From assembly GCA_965219705.1 (NCBI GenBank), contig OZ244789.1, positions 3,224,001 to 3,288,000 of the forward strand: 64,000 nt of DNA, written 5' to 3'. The notes under the pieces were generated by a model. That model had not been told where the DNA came from. It searched no databases and worked only from the letters and a program-made list of their open reading frames with translations. This DNA is from JAJECS01 sp965219705. Its GTDB lineage: Bacteria > Chloroflexota > UBA11872. Positions 1 to 8,589 of this stretch are shown here, in pieces (position 1 is the stretch's first letter; each line of letters opens with the position of its first letter). The translations under genes and the position numbers were made by a program.

Positions 1-1224
1 CACGTCGGCAAAGATCACCTGGTTCTGAAAACCCACGCCGATCCAAAACGACAACCCAACAACGGCGGCCTTTCGGTGATCGACCCCGTCTTGAATGACG
101 ATCTTCATCCCCTGTACGAAGAGGACGCCGATCAGAAAGGTGATGTACGCGGCCGCCACGGGGCCGGGAATGGCGATCAACACGGCCGCGACCTTGGGGA
201 AGAAGGCCAGCAGGACGAAGATGGCGCCGATCACAACACCCACGCGCCTTGCGGCAACTCCGGTGACTCCAGCAAGCGGCACGCTGCTCGAGTAGGTGGT
301 ATTGGGCAACGTCCCTGTGAGACCTGAGAGCAGATTGCCCAAACCGTCGGCGTTGAGCGCGCCCTGCACGACCCGGAAGTCGGTTGCCCGCGGCTGGCGG
401 CGGGATACCTGCTGGATGGCGACGCTATCGCCGATGGTTTCTATCGCGCCGACGATGGTCACCACGATGAACGCCGGCAGGAGCGCCCAAAACTCGACGC
501 CCGGGTTCAGATCGAATCCGGGCCACGAGCCGAACGGAATTCCCACCCAGGGCGCGTCCACCAGCGGCTGCGCGTCGTAGAGCCCAAATGGCGCGGCGGC
601 CAGGCAGCCGACCACGATGCCGATGAGCGGCGACCACAGCCGCCATGCCGGCGGGGCGCGCAACACCAGCGCAACAACGGTAACCAGGGTGGCCAGGGCC
701 GCCACCGGAGCGGCAGCCGGTGCCGTGTCCTCGGGCACTTGCGTCAGCGCATCGAACACGAGCGGCATGACCGTGACGGCGATCAACATGATCACCGTGC
801 CGGAGACAACCGGCGTGAAGATGCGCCGCAGCAGCGGAAGACGCGCGGCCAGCAGGAACTGGAATAGCGACGAAACGACGACAAGGCTCGCCATCGTCGC
901 CGGGCCGCCGACCTTCAGCGCCGTCACGCAAACCGCGATAAATGCCCCCGAAGTTCCCATGATGAGCACGTGCCCAGCGCCGAACCGCCCAACGCGAGCC
1001 GCCTGGAGAATGGTGGTTGAGCCGCTGACCAGCAGCGCCGCAAAGATGGCCCACGACAGATAGCCTTCGGACTGTCCGGCGATCTGAACCACGATGACCA
1101 CGGTCAAAACGACCGGCGCCAGGATGATCATGGCGGCTTGGAAGCCAGCGCCGAACGCCAGGAACGGGGACGGGCGTTCGTTCGGTTCGAAGCGGACGTT
1201 CTCGTTGAGGTGTGCCTCAGCCAT
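1..1224 (-). CDS. Uracil/xanthine permease (NCS2 family), C-terminus cut off by window edge
   Basis: This is an integral membrane nucleobase:cation symporter of the NCS2 (UraA/XanQ) family, read on the reverse strand from an ATG at 1222-1224. The 408 visible residues run off the left edge without a stop, so the last part of the protein is missing. About ten hydrophobic segments are visible, starting near residue 22. Family landmarks are the GAIETIGDS stretch near 259-267 (the substrate-contacting Glu region of NCS2 proteins) and LPNTTYSSS near 306-314, matching the NTxxSQN/NTTYGEN loop that sets substrate choice. That loop has Ser where UraA has Glu, so uracil specificity cannot be assumed. 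No clear Shine-Dalgarno sequence precedes the ATG. The family call is firm; the substrate is not. Confidence 0.88.
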   Translation of the reverse strand, partial: MAEAHLNENVRFEPNERPSPFLAFGAGFQAAMIILAPVVLTVVIVVQIAGQSEGYLSWAIFAALLVSGSTTILQAARVGRFGAGHVLIMGTSGAFIAVCVTALKVGGPATMASLVVVSSLFQFLLAARLPLLRRIFTPVVSGTVIMLIAVTVMPLVFDALTQVPEDTAPAAAPVAALATLVTVVALVLRAPPAWRLWSPLIGIVVGCLAAAPFGLYDAQPLVDAPWVGIPFGSWPGFDLNPGVEFWALLPAFIVVTIVGAIETIGDSVAIQQVSRRQPRATDFRVVQGALNADGLGNLLSGLTGTLPNTTYSSSVPLAGVTGVAARRVGVVIGAIFVLLAFFPKVAAVLIAIPGPVAAAYITFLIGVLFVQGMKIVIQDGVDHRKAAVVGLSFWIGVGFQNQVIFADV

Positions 1225-1526
1225 CAGTGTCTAGCGGCGCCAGTGGGCGATGTTCCACCTAGCCCTGGATCTTGGATCGTGAAGCTGCTTGATCGATGGC
1301 TCGCCCTCCAGACCCATCCGAGGTCAGGCCAAGTGCGCATGGCGACGGTCGCAAACAGGGCTGCCGTGACCGGAACCATTGCTGCCAGAGCGGCATTGTC
1401 CTGTATCTGGACAGCGTCGCAAGCCTGCCCGTCTGGAGATCTCTTGGGGAACTACGCCAGAGTCCCTGGTGAATATCTGGACATCGGAGAGCAAGCCCTC
1501 GTTGAATTTCCCTAGACCGAGCGCGG
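1225..1526. other. Intergenic stretch without a convincing gene
   Basis: This gap separates the start of the permease gene from the terminator of the VWA gene, both on the reverse strand, so it should hold the permease promoter. Open frames are present on both strands but none has a ribosome binding site or recognisable protein features. I could not pick a credible -10/-35 pair. Confidence 0.5.
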
Positions 1527-1567
1527 CTACGGCGCCCACCGGTCGTGATGACCGGCAGGCGCCGTAG
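1527..1567 (-). terminator. Strong hairpin just after the VWA gene
   Basis: CTACGGCGCC (1527-1536) pairs with GGCGCCGTAG (1558-1567), and CCGGTC (1539-1544) pairs with GACCGG (1550-1555). This makes a 16-bp stem with a symmetric CA/CA internal loop and a 5-base apical loop. It lies 2 bases beyond the VWA stop codon. There is no run of U after the stem, so it may act as a weak or Rho-assisted terminator or protect the 3' end of the message. Confidence 0.6.
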
Positions 1568-1569
1568 AG

Positions 1570-3672
1570 CTAGCGGCTGTAGCCGGAGGGGGCTTCCTGC
1601 GGGGCCACCGCGTAGGCGCGCTCCGCCATGCGCTCCAGCAGGAACCGGAAGTCCTGGTAGGCGTCCAGTCCACCCAGCGACCCGCCCAGCGCCCGCAGCT
1701 CGTCGTGCAGGATGGCCAGGTCGTTGGACACCCCGGCGGCGCCATCGTCCGCGCCCCGCGGCAGACTGCCATAGCGGTCGGCGGACAGCGCGACGATGGC
1801 ACCCAGCCGGAGCAGCGGGTCCGCTTCGAAGCTGTCGAAGCCGATGTCGCGACCCGTCACTTCCACCTGCTGACTGCGCGATTGGCCCGTCTCCGGCACC
1901 ACCCAGCGCAGCTCCACCCGGCCCAGCTTCAGATCCGCCGCCGCGCGACCGCGCCAGCGGTCGTGCAGCTCCAACTCGTAGAACACCGTCGTCGCCGCGC
2001 CCGAGGGCAGCTCCGCGAACTCCTTGCGGTCTTCCGCGAAGCTCGCGTCCGACGTCACCCGGTTCTCGTAACCGACGATCCGCCACGTCTTGACCACCTC
2101 CGGGTCCCACGTCACCTGCGCCCGGGTCTGATCCGCAAAGGGCGTCGACAGCGCCAGCCAGTTGTCCCGACTGAAGGTCGCCTGCGCCTGGACGGGGTCG
2201 TTGAGATAGCGGTACCAGCCATTGCCGTGCTGCGCCAGCTGCTCCAGCAACACGTCGTTGTAGTTGTTGATGCCGACGCCGATGGTGATCAGCCGCAGCG
2301 GGTTGCCCGCGTCCCGCTCATAGGCCGACTCCAGGATCGCGAACGGGTTGGTGGCATCCACGTTGGCCACGCCGTCCGACATCAGGATGACGTAGTTGTT
2401 TGCCTCGGGTCGTTCCAGGCGCGCCTGGTTCGCCAGCTGCACCCCGAGGTTGAGCCCAGCCTGCACGTTGGTGCTGCCATGCGGCGCAAGCTGTGCAATC
2501 GAGGACTCGACGGAGAAGTCGTCCGGGGCCTGATGCTCCACCGTGAGATGGTGCAGCACATCGGTGGTGAAGTGGACCACCGCCACCCGGTCTTGCGGCC
2601 GCAGGCTTTGCCGGATGGCTTCCGCCGCCGTGCGCGCAATGTCCACGCGGTTGCCGTCACCCATCGAGCCCGAGGCGTCGAGCACCAGCGTGACGTTCAG
2701 CGGCCGGTCATCGGGAACGGCTGCCGCCTGAAACCCGAGCCGAGCCAGGTGCTTGCCCTCGTTCAGGGGATGCGCGACCAGATCGCTCGTGATCGCGAAG
2801 CCCCAATCGTCAGCCGGTGGGGCGTATTGATAGTCGAAGGCATTGATCCACTCTTCGGCCCGCACCGAGTCGGGCTCGATGTCGTAGCCCTGCCGGGCCC
2901 AACCGAGCGCCAAGTGGTACGACGTGCGGTCGGTGTCCAGGCTAAAGGTCGAGACGGCATCCTCAGCCGTAGCGACCACCGGCTGCCGCCCATAGTCTTG
3001 GAAGGTGGTGTCCGCCGGCCGAGCCGTGGGGGCGGGAGCGGCCGCTTCGGCCGCAGGCGCCGCCGTTGCGGCGGCAGCTGCTGGAGGCTCGACGTACAAC
3101 TCTTTGGTTACGATCACTTCCTTGGTCACGACCTTTTCGACCTCGACTACCTTCTCGACCACGACCTCTTTGACCTCGGTGACGGTCACGATCTTCTCGA
3201 CCGGAACTTCCTTGACGACCTCCCTGATGACTTCCTTCTCGACCACCGCCTCAACCGGGACCTCCTTGATGACTTCCCGGGTCACGACCGTCTCGACCGG
3301 GACCTCCTTGATCACTTCCTTAGTCACGATCGTCTCGACCGGAACTTCCTTGATCACCTCTCTGACTTCCGTGACCACCACGGTCTTTTCGGCAACGGAA
3401 GCTTCCTGTCCAAGATTGCCGGCCACCAAGACCGCCGAGGCGGCAACGGCAACGGCCCCGCCTGTGACCATGACCGGCAGCCAGTTCTGCTTCGCGGCTG
3501 CCAGGATCTTGCGTCGAATCCGCGTGACGGGATTCGGCGGGGGATGAGGTTCGAGACGGTGTTCCAGCGACTCCCAAAAGTTTGTCGGGGCGCGCAGATC
3601 GTCGGCTTCTTCCGAAAAATGCTGGCGCAGCGTGCGCTCCATGTCTTGGTCCGACGGGTAGTTACTGGCCAT
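1570..3672 (-). CDS. Membrane-anchored von Willebrand A domain protein (YfbK-like) with repeat stalk
   Basis: A roughly 700-residue protein. Residues 1-60 are charged and probably cytosolic, 65-84 form one membrane segment, about 95-195 are a Val/Glu/Lys repeat stalk, 196-222 are an Ala/Pro linker, and about 235-700 are the VWA region with the flanking domains seen in YfbK-type proteins. The MIDAS metal site is intact: DASGS at 332-336, Thr401 and Asp433. I chose the ATG at 3672 because GAGAGG lies 9 bases upstream; an ATG at 3693 has no such site. The gene overlaps the end of the ECF sigma factor gene by 11 bases, so the two are translationally coupled. Its cytosolic N-terminus sits where an anti-sigma domain would be. 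That role is inferred from context, not from a recognised anti-sigma fold. Confidence 0.85.
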   Translation of the reverse strand: MASNYPSDQDMERTLRQHFSEEADDLRAPTNFWESLEHRLEPHPPPNPVTRIRRKILAAAKQNWLPVMVTGGAVAVAASAVLVAGNLGQEASVAEKTVVVTEVREVIKEVPVETIVTKEVIKEVPVETVVTREVIKEVPVEAVVEKEVIREVVKEVPVEKIVTVTEVKEVVVEKVVEVEKVVTKEVIVTKELYVEPPAAAAATAAPAAEAAAPAPTARPADTTFQDYGRQPVVATAEDAVSTFSLDTDRTSYHLALGWARQGYDIEPDSVRAEEWINAFDYQYAPPADDWGFAITSDLVAHPLNEGKHLARLGFQAAAVPDDRPLNVTLVLDASGSMGDGNRVDIARTAAEAIRQSLRPQDRVAVVHFTTDVLHHLTVEHQAPDDFSVESSIAQLAPHGSTNVQAGLNLGVQLANQARLERPEANNYVILMSDGVANVDATNPFAILESAYERDAGNPLRLITIGVGINNYNDVLLEQLAQHGNGWYRYLNDPVQAQATFSRDNWLALSTPFADQTRAQVTWDPEVVKTWRIVGYENRVTSDASFAEDRKEFAELPSGAATTVFYELELHDRWRGRAAADLKLGRVELRWVVPETGQSRSQQVEVTGRDIGFDSFEADPLLRLGAIVALSADRYGSLPRGADDGAAGVSNDLAILHDELRALGGSLGGLDAYQDFRFLLERMAERAYAVAPQEAPSGYSR
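3242..3380 (-). repeat. 42-bp in-frame tandem repeat coding for the stalk
   Basis: About three copies of a 42-base unit recur with exact 42-base spacing; a CCGG landmark falls at 3255, 3297 and 3339. Each unit encodes 14 residues of the type VPVETIVTKEVIKE. A diverged copy lies further along (CCGG at 3201). In the protein this forms the extracytoplasmic stalk between the membrane segment and the VWA domain. Confidence 0.8.
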
Positions 3673-4219
3673 GGCCGTACGCCTCTCTGGCATCGCCCGT
3701 TGCTAGCTGATCTCGGAGTTGGCCGAGCGCGCGGTGCAGCCTCGATTTGACCGTGCCCTCGCGCACGCCGATGGCTTCGGCCAGCTGCGGAACCGTGAGA
3801 TCGGCGAAAAAGCGCAAGACCACGACTTGCCGCTGATCCGGATTCAGGCCGGCGAGGGCTTGCCGGATCTCTTCGCGATTGAGCTGCGCCTCGGCAGCCT
3901 CGGCCGGTTGGGGGCGGTCATCGGATTGGCCGTGATCTTCAAGGGGAACGGTCGGGACCACTCGCCTTCTGCGTTGGGACACGACGGTGTTTACCAGGAT
4001 TCGCACGAGCCAGGGCTTGACGGGGTGTCCGATGCGAAAGCCGTGAATGCCGCGCCAGGCGGCGAGCAGGGCTTCTTGGACATGCTCCTCCGCCAGCGCC
4101 CGGTCCCCGGTCATCAGGACTGCCGTGCCGTAGAGAACATCTTGGTAGCGCTCCACCAGATGGCGGAATGCCTCGCGCTCGCCGTCCTGGCAACGCAGGA
4201 CAGCTTGTTCATCGGTCAT
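3662..4219 (-). CDS. ECF-type RNA polymerase sigma factor
   Basis: A 185-residue sigma-70 family extracytoplasmic-function sigma factor. Region 2 covers about residues 10-75, with the usual DALAEEHVQEALLAAW-like helix (here starting RALAEEHVQEA) and a W-[LV]-xxIxxN segment. Region 4 covers about 115-172 and contains a helix-turn-helix in which VPQLAEAIGVREGTVKSRL is the recognition part. An acidic, Pro-rich linker joins them, and no extra C-terminal domain follows. GAGGG lies 6 bases before the ATG. The 3' end overlaps the VWA membrane protein gene, the arrangement expected of a sigma factor and its membrane-bound regulator. An ECF-like promoter lies just upstream, so it probably activates its own operon. 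Confidence 0.92.
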   Translation of the reverse strand: MTDEQAVLRCQDGEREAFRHLVERYQDVLYGTAVLMTGDRALAEEHVQEALLAAWRGIHGFRIGHPVKPWLVRILVNTVVSQRRRRVVPTVPLEDHGQSDDRPQPAEAAEAQLNREEIRQALAGLNPDQRQVVVLRFFADLTVPQLAEAIGVREGTVKSRLHRALGQLRDQLATGDAREAYGHGQ

Positions 4220-4263
4220 ATGCCGCCCTCATTGCCCATTCTCCCCAGGTATTCCACTAGACA

Positions 4264-4290
4264 CTACGCGCGTTTTGGCGGAATCGTTCC
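4264..4290 (-). promoter_or_regulatory. Candidate ECF-type promoter for the sigma factor operon
   Basis: On the reverse strand GGAAC (complement of 4286-4290) is followed after 17 bases by CGTAG (complement of 4264-4268). GGAAC is the classic -35 core of ECF promoters and CGTxx a common -10 core. The site would start transcription about 40 bases before the sigma factor ATG, consistent with autoregulation. It is read by eye only. Confidence 0.4.
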
Positions 4291-4437
4291 ATGCCATCGC
4301 CCAGTTCTTGGGTCCTTATTCGAGGCGGAGCAACAGGGTGCCTCCGCAATGAGGTCAGTCCGTCTGATTCCGGCTGGTCTTTGGGTTCTCAGTAGGAAGG
4401 AAGACCTAGCCGCTCTCCAGAGATAGCGCGTGATCGT

Positions 4438-5187
4438 TCACGGGTCACCGCGTGACGTCGTGTGCAGAGCAACGGTCCGCAATGTAGTAGCAACGCTTTC
4501 GACAACGGCCGCCCACAGCCTGGAGCCTAGCTCGGCGCTGGCGTGGGTTGGGTCACCGATCACGCCCGTGGACGAGTAGCGCGCGAAGTCCAGGTCGGCA
4601 TCCTGCCAGTCAACAGGCGCATGAGCTGGATCGACGATCTTATGCCGGCGGACGCTTTCCGGACGCAGATGGAGTGAGATCGAGGTCGCAAAGCTGTCGG
4701 CGTGACCGCCGGGTACCTCCGGGTCGCCGATACGGCGCCAAATGTCGTTATAGGGATGTCGCGGCAAGTACGCCGCCGACCTGCCCCGATGCGTGTGGTT
4801 GAACTCCTGGACCACCTTGCCAAGGTCGTGGCCACCGCACCCGCGCCAGACGACAATGCGCTCAAACCCCTGCGCGGCGAGGGATTCCAAAGTTGCCAGA
4901 ACCACACCGCAGTGGATTTCACTTGGGATATCGACATAGCCCACGCCGTAGTTTCGATGCTCGGGCGTGGGCCCAAAAGGAACGGCCGGCAGCACGAGCG
5001 ATTGGACGCCAAAGTCACGCAGGGCCATTTCGGACGCCGCCTGGCAGAGGCGCTCCACAAACCAGGTGTCGAAGTCGACGGGGAGGTGCGGGCCCTGCTG
5101 CTCGGTACATCCGGTAGGCAGAATCGCGAGGCAGCGGCGGTTCGCCCACTCTCGAATTTCTTGGAACGTGAGGTCACCGAAGCGCAT
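4438..5187 (-). CDS. Creatininase / FAPy-deformylase family amidohydrolase-like protein
   Basis: A 249-residue protein of the creatininase family, metal-dependent amidohydrolases acting on cyclic or formyl amides. The first metal motif is present near residues 25-42: TEQQGPHLP followed by FDT, giving Glu, His and Asp ligands. The second motif, normally NGHGGN, reads RGCGGH near 115-120, so the usual His ligand is replaced by Cys with a new His three residues later. The third region reads GGHADSFATS rather than the common HAGxxETS. The length fits the family. The gene stands alone between the EEP gene and the sigma factor. Substrate unknown; the changed metal site makes activity uncertain. Confidence 0.75.
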   Translation of the reverse strand: MRFGDLTFQEIREWANRRCLAILPTGCTEQQGPHLPVDFDTWFVERLCQAASEMALRDFGVQSLVLPAVPFGPTPEHRNYGVGYVDIPSEIHCGVVLATLESLAAQGFERIVVWRGCGGHDLGKVVQEFNHTHRGRSAAYLPRHPYNDIWRRIGDPEVPGGHADSFATSISLHLRPESVRRHKIVDPAHAPVDWQDADLDFARYSSTGVIGDPTHASAELGSRLWAAVVESVATTLRTVALHTTSRGDP

Positions 5188-5203
5188 GCCAGAGCTTAGC
5201 TGG

Positions 5204-5232
5204 GCCGCTACGCCGGCACGCCGCGTAGCGGC
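5204..5232 (-). terminator. Hairpin between the EEP and creatininase genes
   Basis: GCCGCTACGC (5204-5213) and GCGTAGCGGC (5223-5232) form a perfect 10-bp stem with a 9-base loop. It lies about 50 bases after the stop of the EEP gene, on the side where its transcript would end. No U tract follows, so terminator function is probable rather than sure. Confidence 0.5.
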
Positions 5233-5282
5233 GCCTCGTGGGCTCGAACCTCGGACTTCAACCTGTCAGAGGCCTGCCATAG

Positions 5283-7181
5283 CTAGCGCGATATAACAGC
5301 CGCCACGGTGTGCGGCGTCAGCTTCACCCATACCGGCTCGTGGTCGGACGCAGCCGTGACGGGCCGGCGGACCTCAACCGCCGCAAGGTCCGGCGTGTGG
5401 AGCACGTAGTCGATCCGCCTGGCGCTCTCGGGGAACGTCGGCGGCCCGTCGGCGTCCGGGTCGAGGAATCCAACCTGGAATAACTGCTGCATCGACCGTT
5501 CGCCAGCCTCCGCGTTCATATCCCCCACCAGCAACGTGTGGGATCGGCCGCCCCACACGTCGAGCAGCGTGCGCGCCTGATCCTCACGCGTCGGGCCGCC
5601 GTCGGCCGCGTGGTCAAGGTGGGCGTTGATGACGGTGTACGTCAGCCCGGACGCATCGATCTCGACCTCGACGGCGCCGCGCGGGATGCGTCCCGGATTG
5701 TCGAAGTGATGGGATGCGCTGCGCATGGGCAGCCGGGTGAGGACGGCGTTCCCCCACAGATCGGCCGCCGCCGGCCCGTAGGCATAGGGCATGTCGAGCC
5801 GCTGCGAAAGCCAGGTGAGCGTATCGATCGCTCCTGAGATCACCCAGCCGCGGCCAACCTCCTGGAGCGCGATCACGTCGGCGGGGTTGTCCTCGAGCGT
5901 CCGCGCAACGGCCTCGAGATCGAAGCGGCCTTCCACGCCGAACCCCTGGCGAATGTTGTACGCGACGACGCGGAGACCGTCGGAGTCCGCGTATCCACTG
6001 CCCGGCGGCGCGGCGGTGCCAGCAACCACGGCCGCGGGAAGGAGCACCAGGACGGCAACCGACACTGGCGCCAACCAGGCGCGCATATCCACCGCCGGTC
6101 TCGGCGCGGTCGCTCGGGCCCTTCTCGCATGACCGCCAATTCCTAAGGCAACGGTGACAACGACAGCGGCCCACAGGACCCAATCAGGACCGTAGAACGA
6201 ATAGAACACGAACAGCAGCAGCACGAACAACAGCAGCCCGATCGTCATAGCGACAACGCTGGGAGCAACGCGGTCGGAGCCGTTCAGCCGCGGCACCATC
6301 GGGGCAAGCAACACCGGCAGCGCCGCTGCCAGGAGGCCGGCCCCGACGCCGGCCGCCGGCGTCCGGGCGTCAATGAGCACGAAGCCCGCCACTAAGGCGA
6401 CGCCAGCCGCGACGAGCAAGAGCCAGCCGACAGCCGAGCCGGACCGAATCAGCGCCCAGGTCCACACCACGCCAACCGCGGCGCCTATGGCGAGCACGAG
6501 CGCGGCGGCGCGGAAGTCAAGATCGGCGCCAACGATGACCTGCCCGAGGTTGCCGCTCAGCAACATGAACACCACAAGGCCTGGACCAATCCCAATGAGC
6601 GGCCACGCGTTGCGCCACCCGGGGAGGCGGGCCGCCGTCCGGGCAATGCCCGGCGCGCCCAGGGCAACGATGGCTACGGCAACGGCAACGACCGCGGCAG
6701 CCGCCGGATGGTGGGCGAACGGTGCATCAATCGTGATGAAGCTCACGCGGACGGTGAGATCTAGGGCCAGCGCCAGGCCCAGACCGATGCGCGCCGACGA
6801 TCCGAGCGATGGCAGCAGCGCGAGGAACCATCCCAAGGCGATCGTGCCGGCGAGGCCAGCGGCGAAGTCGACTCCGGGTACGGCGGATATCTGTCCAACG
6901 GCCGCTCCGGCCGCCAGCAGGCGCAGCGACCACAGGCGCGCCGCTTGCACGCCAACGGCGCGGGCAAACGGCCAAGCCAAGATGGCCGCCGCGAAGCCGC
7001 CAAGCACGACGATCCCAAGCACTTCGCGGCTGGAGGTTTCCCCAATCAGCCAAACCGTGTGCGTGGTGAAGACGCGGATTGCCTCGAATCCGAGCAGCAG
7101 GGCGGCCGTGACGACCAGCACTGCCGCCCCTGGCATTCGCCGCGCCGCGCCCGCCATCGACATGCCGCGCGCTACGGCCAT
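5283..7181 (-). CDS. Polytopic membrane protein with C-terminal endonuclease/exonuclease/phosphatase domain
   Basis: About 630 residues. The first 390 or so contain around eleven hydrophobic segments, and the C-terminal 230 form an EEP-superfamily hydrolase domain. EEP motifs appear in order: YNIRQG (metal-binding Asn), LQEVG (metal-binding Glu), NAHLDH, VGDMNAE (Asp and Asn), RIDYVL and SDHEPV (catalytic Asp-His). The domain probably cleaves a phosphodiester or phosphoester at the membrane; whether the substrate is a lipid, nucleotide or DNA cannot be told. The ATG at 7181 has GAGG 7 bases upstream; a TTG at 7211 is possible. It follows argG by about 20-50 bases and is probably co-transcribed with it. 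Confidence 0.82.
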   Translation of the reverse strand: MAVARGMSMAGAARRMPGAAVLVVTAALLLGFEAIRVFTTHTVWLIGETSSREVLGIVVLGGFAAAILAWPFARAVGVQAARLWSLRLLAAGAAVGQISAVPGVDFAAGLAGTIALGWFLALLPSLGSSARIGLGLALALDLTVRVSFITIDAPFAHHPAAAAVVAVAVAIVALGAPGIARTAARLPGWRNAWPLIGIGPGLVVFMLLSGNLGQVIVGADLDFRAAALVLAIGAAVGVVWTWALIRSGSAVGWLLLVAAGVALVAGFVLIDARTPAAGVGAGLLAAALPVLLAPMVPRLNGSDRVAPSVVAMTIGLLLFVLLLFVFYSFYGPDWVLWAAVVVTVALGIGGHARRARATAPRPAVDMRAWLAPVSVAVLVLLPAAVVAGTAAPPGSGYADSDGLRVVAYNIRQGFGVEGRFDLEAVARTLEDNPADVIALQEVGRGWVISGAIDTLTWLSQRLDMPYAYGPAAADLWGNAVLTRLPMRSASHHFDNPGRIPRGAVEVEIDASGLTYTVINAHLDHAADGGPTREDQARTLLDVWGGRSHTLLVGDMNAEAGERSMQQLFQVGFLDPDADGPPTFPESARRIDYVLHTPDLAAVEVRRPVTAASDHEPVWVKLTPHTVAAVISR

Positions 7182-7232
7182 CGTCGTCCTCGGGCCGCGA
7201 GGTTGTGGCAAGCGCGCGTCACGTTGGCCCTT

Positions 7233-8471
7233 CTATGCCGAGTCGATGTGGCCCCTGGTGCTCAGGGCGCGCGCACTGACGCCCAGCACGCCAAGGAACC
7301 CTTCCGAATCGCGGTGATCGAAGTCGCCGACGCCCTCCATGCTGGAGGCGTCGCTGTACAGCGAGTGCGGGACGTCGCGCGCGCTGGCGTACGCGATGGT
7401 GCCTTTGTAGACATCCACGACGATCGTGCCGGTGGTCAGCGACGTAAACGCGGCCACCGCTTGCCGCATGGCGCTGCTGGCGAGATCGAACCAGTAGCCC
7501 TCGTAGACCTGCCGCGCGAGCTGTGCCGAGAGTTGGTCAAATACGGCTCGCGCTCGGCGGTCCAGGATGAGTTGCTGCAGGTAGGCGTAGCACGTACCGA
7601 GCAATTCCATGCCCGGCGCCTCATAGACCCCGCGAGACTTGATGCCGACGAACCGATTCTCAACCACGTGCAACCCGATGCCCACGCCGTGTCGTCCACC
7701 GATGGTGTTGGCCTGCTCGATGGCCTGGCGCGGGGAGACCGGCCGGCCGTCAATGGCCGTTGGAACGCCCTGCTCGAAACGGACTTCGAAACGCTGCCCT
7801 TCATCGGGCGCCTCGTGCGGGTACGCGCCCATCTGCGGTCGCACGAATTGTGCCGGCGTTTCCAGCTCCTCGAGTTGCCCGGCCTCGTGGGTCAGTCCGA
7901 GCAGATTGGCATCGGTGGAATAGGGGCGATCGAGCGTGGCGCGGATGGGAATCTCTTCCCGCTCGCAGTAAACGATCATCTCCCGCCGACCCGGGAATAG
8001 CTCCAAAAACTCACTGTCGCGCCATGGGGCATACACCTGCACCTCGGGCGCGAGCATGTTGGTCACCAGCTGGAATCGCACTTGATCGTTGCCGCGGCCC
8101 GTGGCGCCGTGTCCGAGCACCGTGATGCCTCGCCGCTGAACCTCCGGGAGCAAGGCCTGAACCGTGATGTGCCGCGCGATGCCGGTGGTATTCCAATATC
8201 CACCCTCGTACCGCGCCTGGGTCTGAATGATCTCGAGTCCGGCGCCGGCCAGCTCGTCGCGCGCATCCACCGATACCGCGTCTTCCGCGCCCGCGGCTCG
8301 CATCCGTTCGGGAATGTCGGCGATGTTCGCCTCGTCGGGCTGACCCAGGTCGGCCGTTAGCGCGACGACCTCAACCCCCTCTTCGACCAGCCAGCGGGTG
8401 ATGGTGCAGCTGTCCAGCCCGCCAGATGCCGCCAGCGCCATGCGCTTGCCAAACAGGTCCGCGACAATCAA
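7233..8471 (-). CDS. argG: Argininosuccinate synthase
   Basis: A 412-residue enzyme that joins citrulline and aspartate using ATP, the penultimate step of arginine synthesis. The ATP-pyrophosphatase loop AASGGLDS lies near residues 13-20, the GATGRGNDQVRF segment near 122-133 and the YSTDANLLGL region near 185. The length is normal. The start is most likely the TTG at 8469-8471, since GGAG lies 6 bases before it; the first ATG would cut close to the P-loop. argF lies 17 kb away in this window, so arginine genes are dispersed here. Confidence 0.95.
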   Translation of the reverse strand: MIVADLFGKRMALAASGGLDSCTITRWLVEEGVEVVALTADLGQPDEANIADIPERMRAAGAEDAVSVDARDELAGAGLEIIQTQARYEGGYWNTTGIARHITVQALLPEVQRRGITVLGHGATGRGNDQVRFQLVTNMLAPEVQVYAPWRDSEFLELFPGRREMIVYCEREEIPIRATLDRPYSTDANLLGLTHEAGQLEELETPAQFVRPQMGAYPHEAPDEGQRFEVRFEQGVPTAIDGRPVSPRQAIEQANTIGGRHGVGIGLHVVENRFVGIKSRGVYEAPGMELLGTCYAYLQQLILDRRARAVFDQLSAQLARQVYEGYWFDLASSAMRQAVAAFTSLTTGTIVVDVYKGTIAYASARDVPHSLYSDASSMEGVGDFDHRDSEGFLGVLGVSARALSTRGHIDSA

Positions 8472-8589
8472 CGCTCACTCCGAGAACGACACACCAGCCA
8501 CCCGTAGAGTACCGTTCGCAGGCCGACGTCGGGCCGCCGGCACCACTGCGGTGCGTTGGACGAGCGGCCTGCTGCTTGGGAGTCCGCCC

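Noticed and set aside
3190..3400. CRISPR-like regular repeats
   Set aside because: The units are 42 bases, directly adjacent with no spacers, and keep the reading frame of the stalk, so they are coding repeats.
1705..3750. A plus-strand open frame of about 680 codons
   Set aside because: It is the antisense of the VWA gene, which has an intact MIDAS site and a coupled sigma factor; the plus frame shows only Arg/His/Asp-rich sequence.
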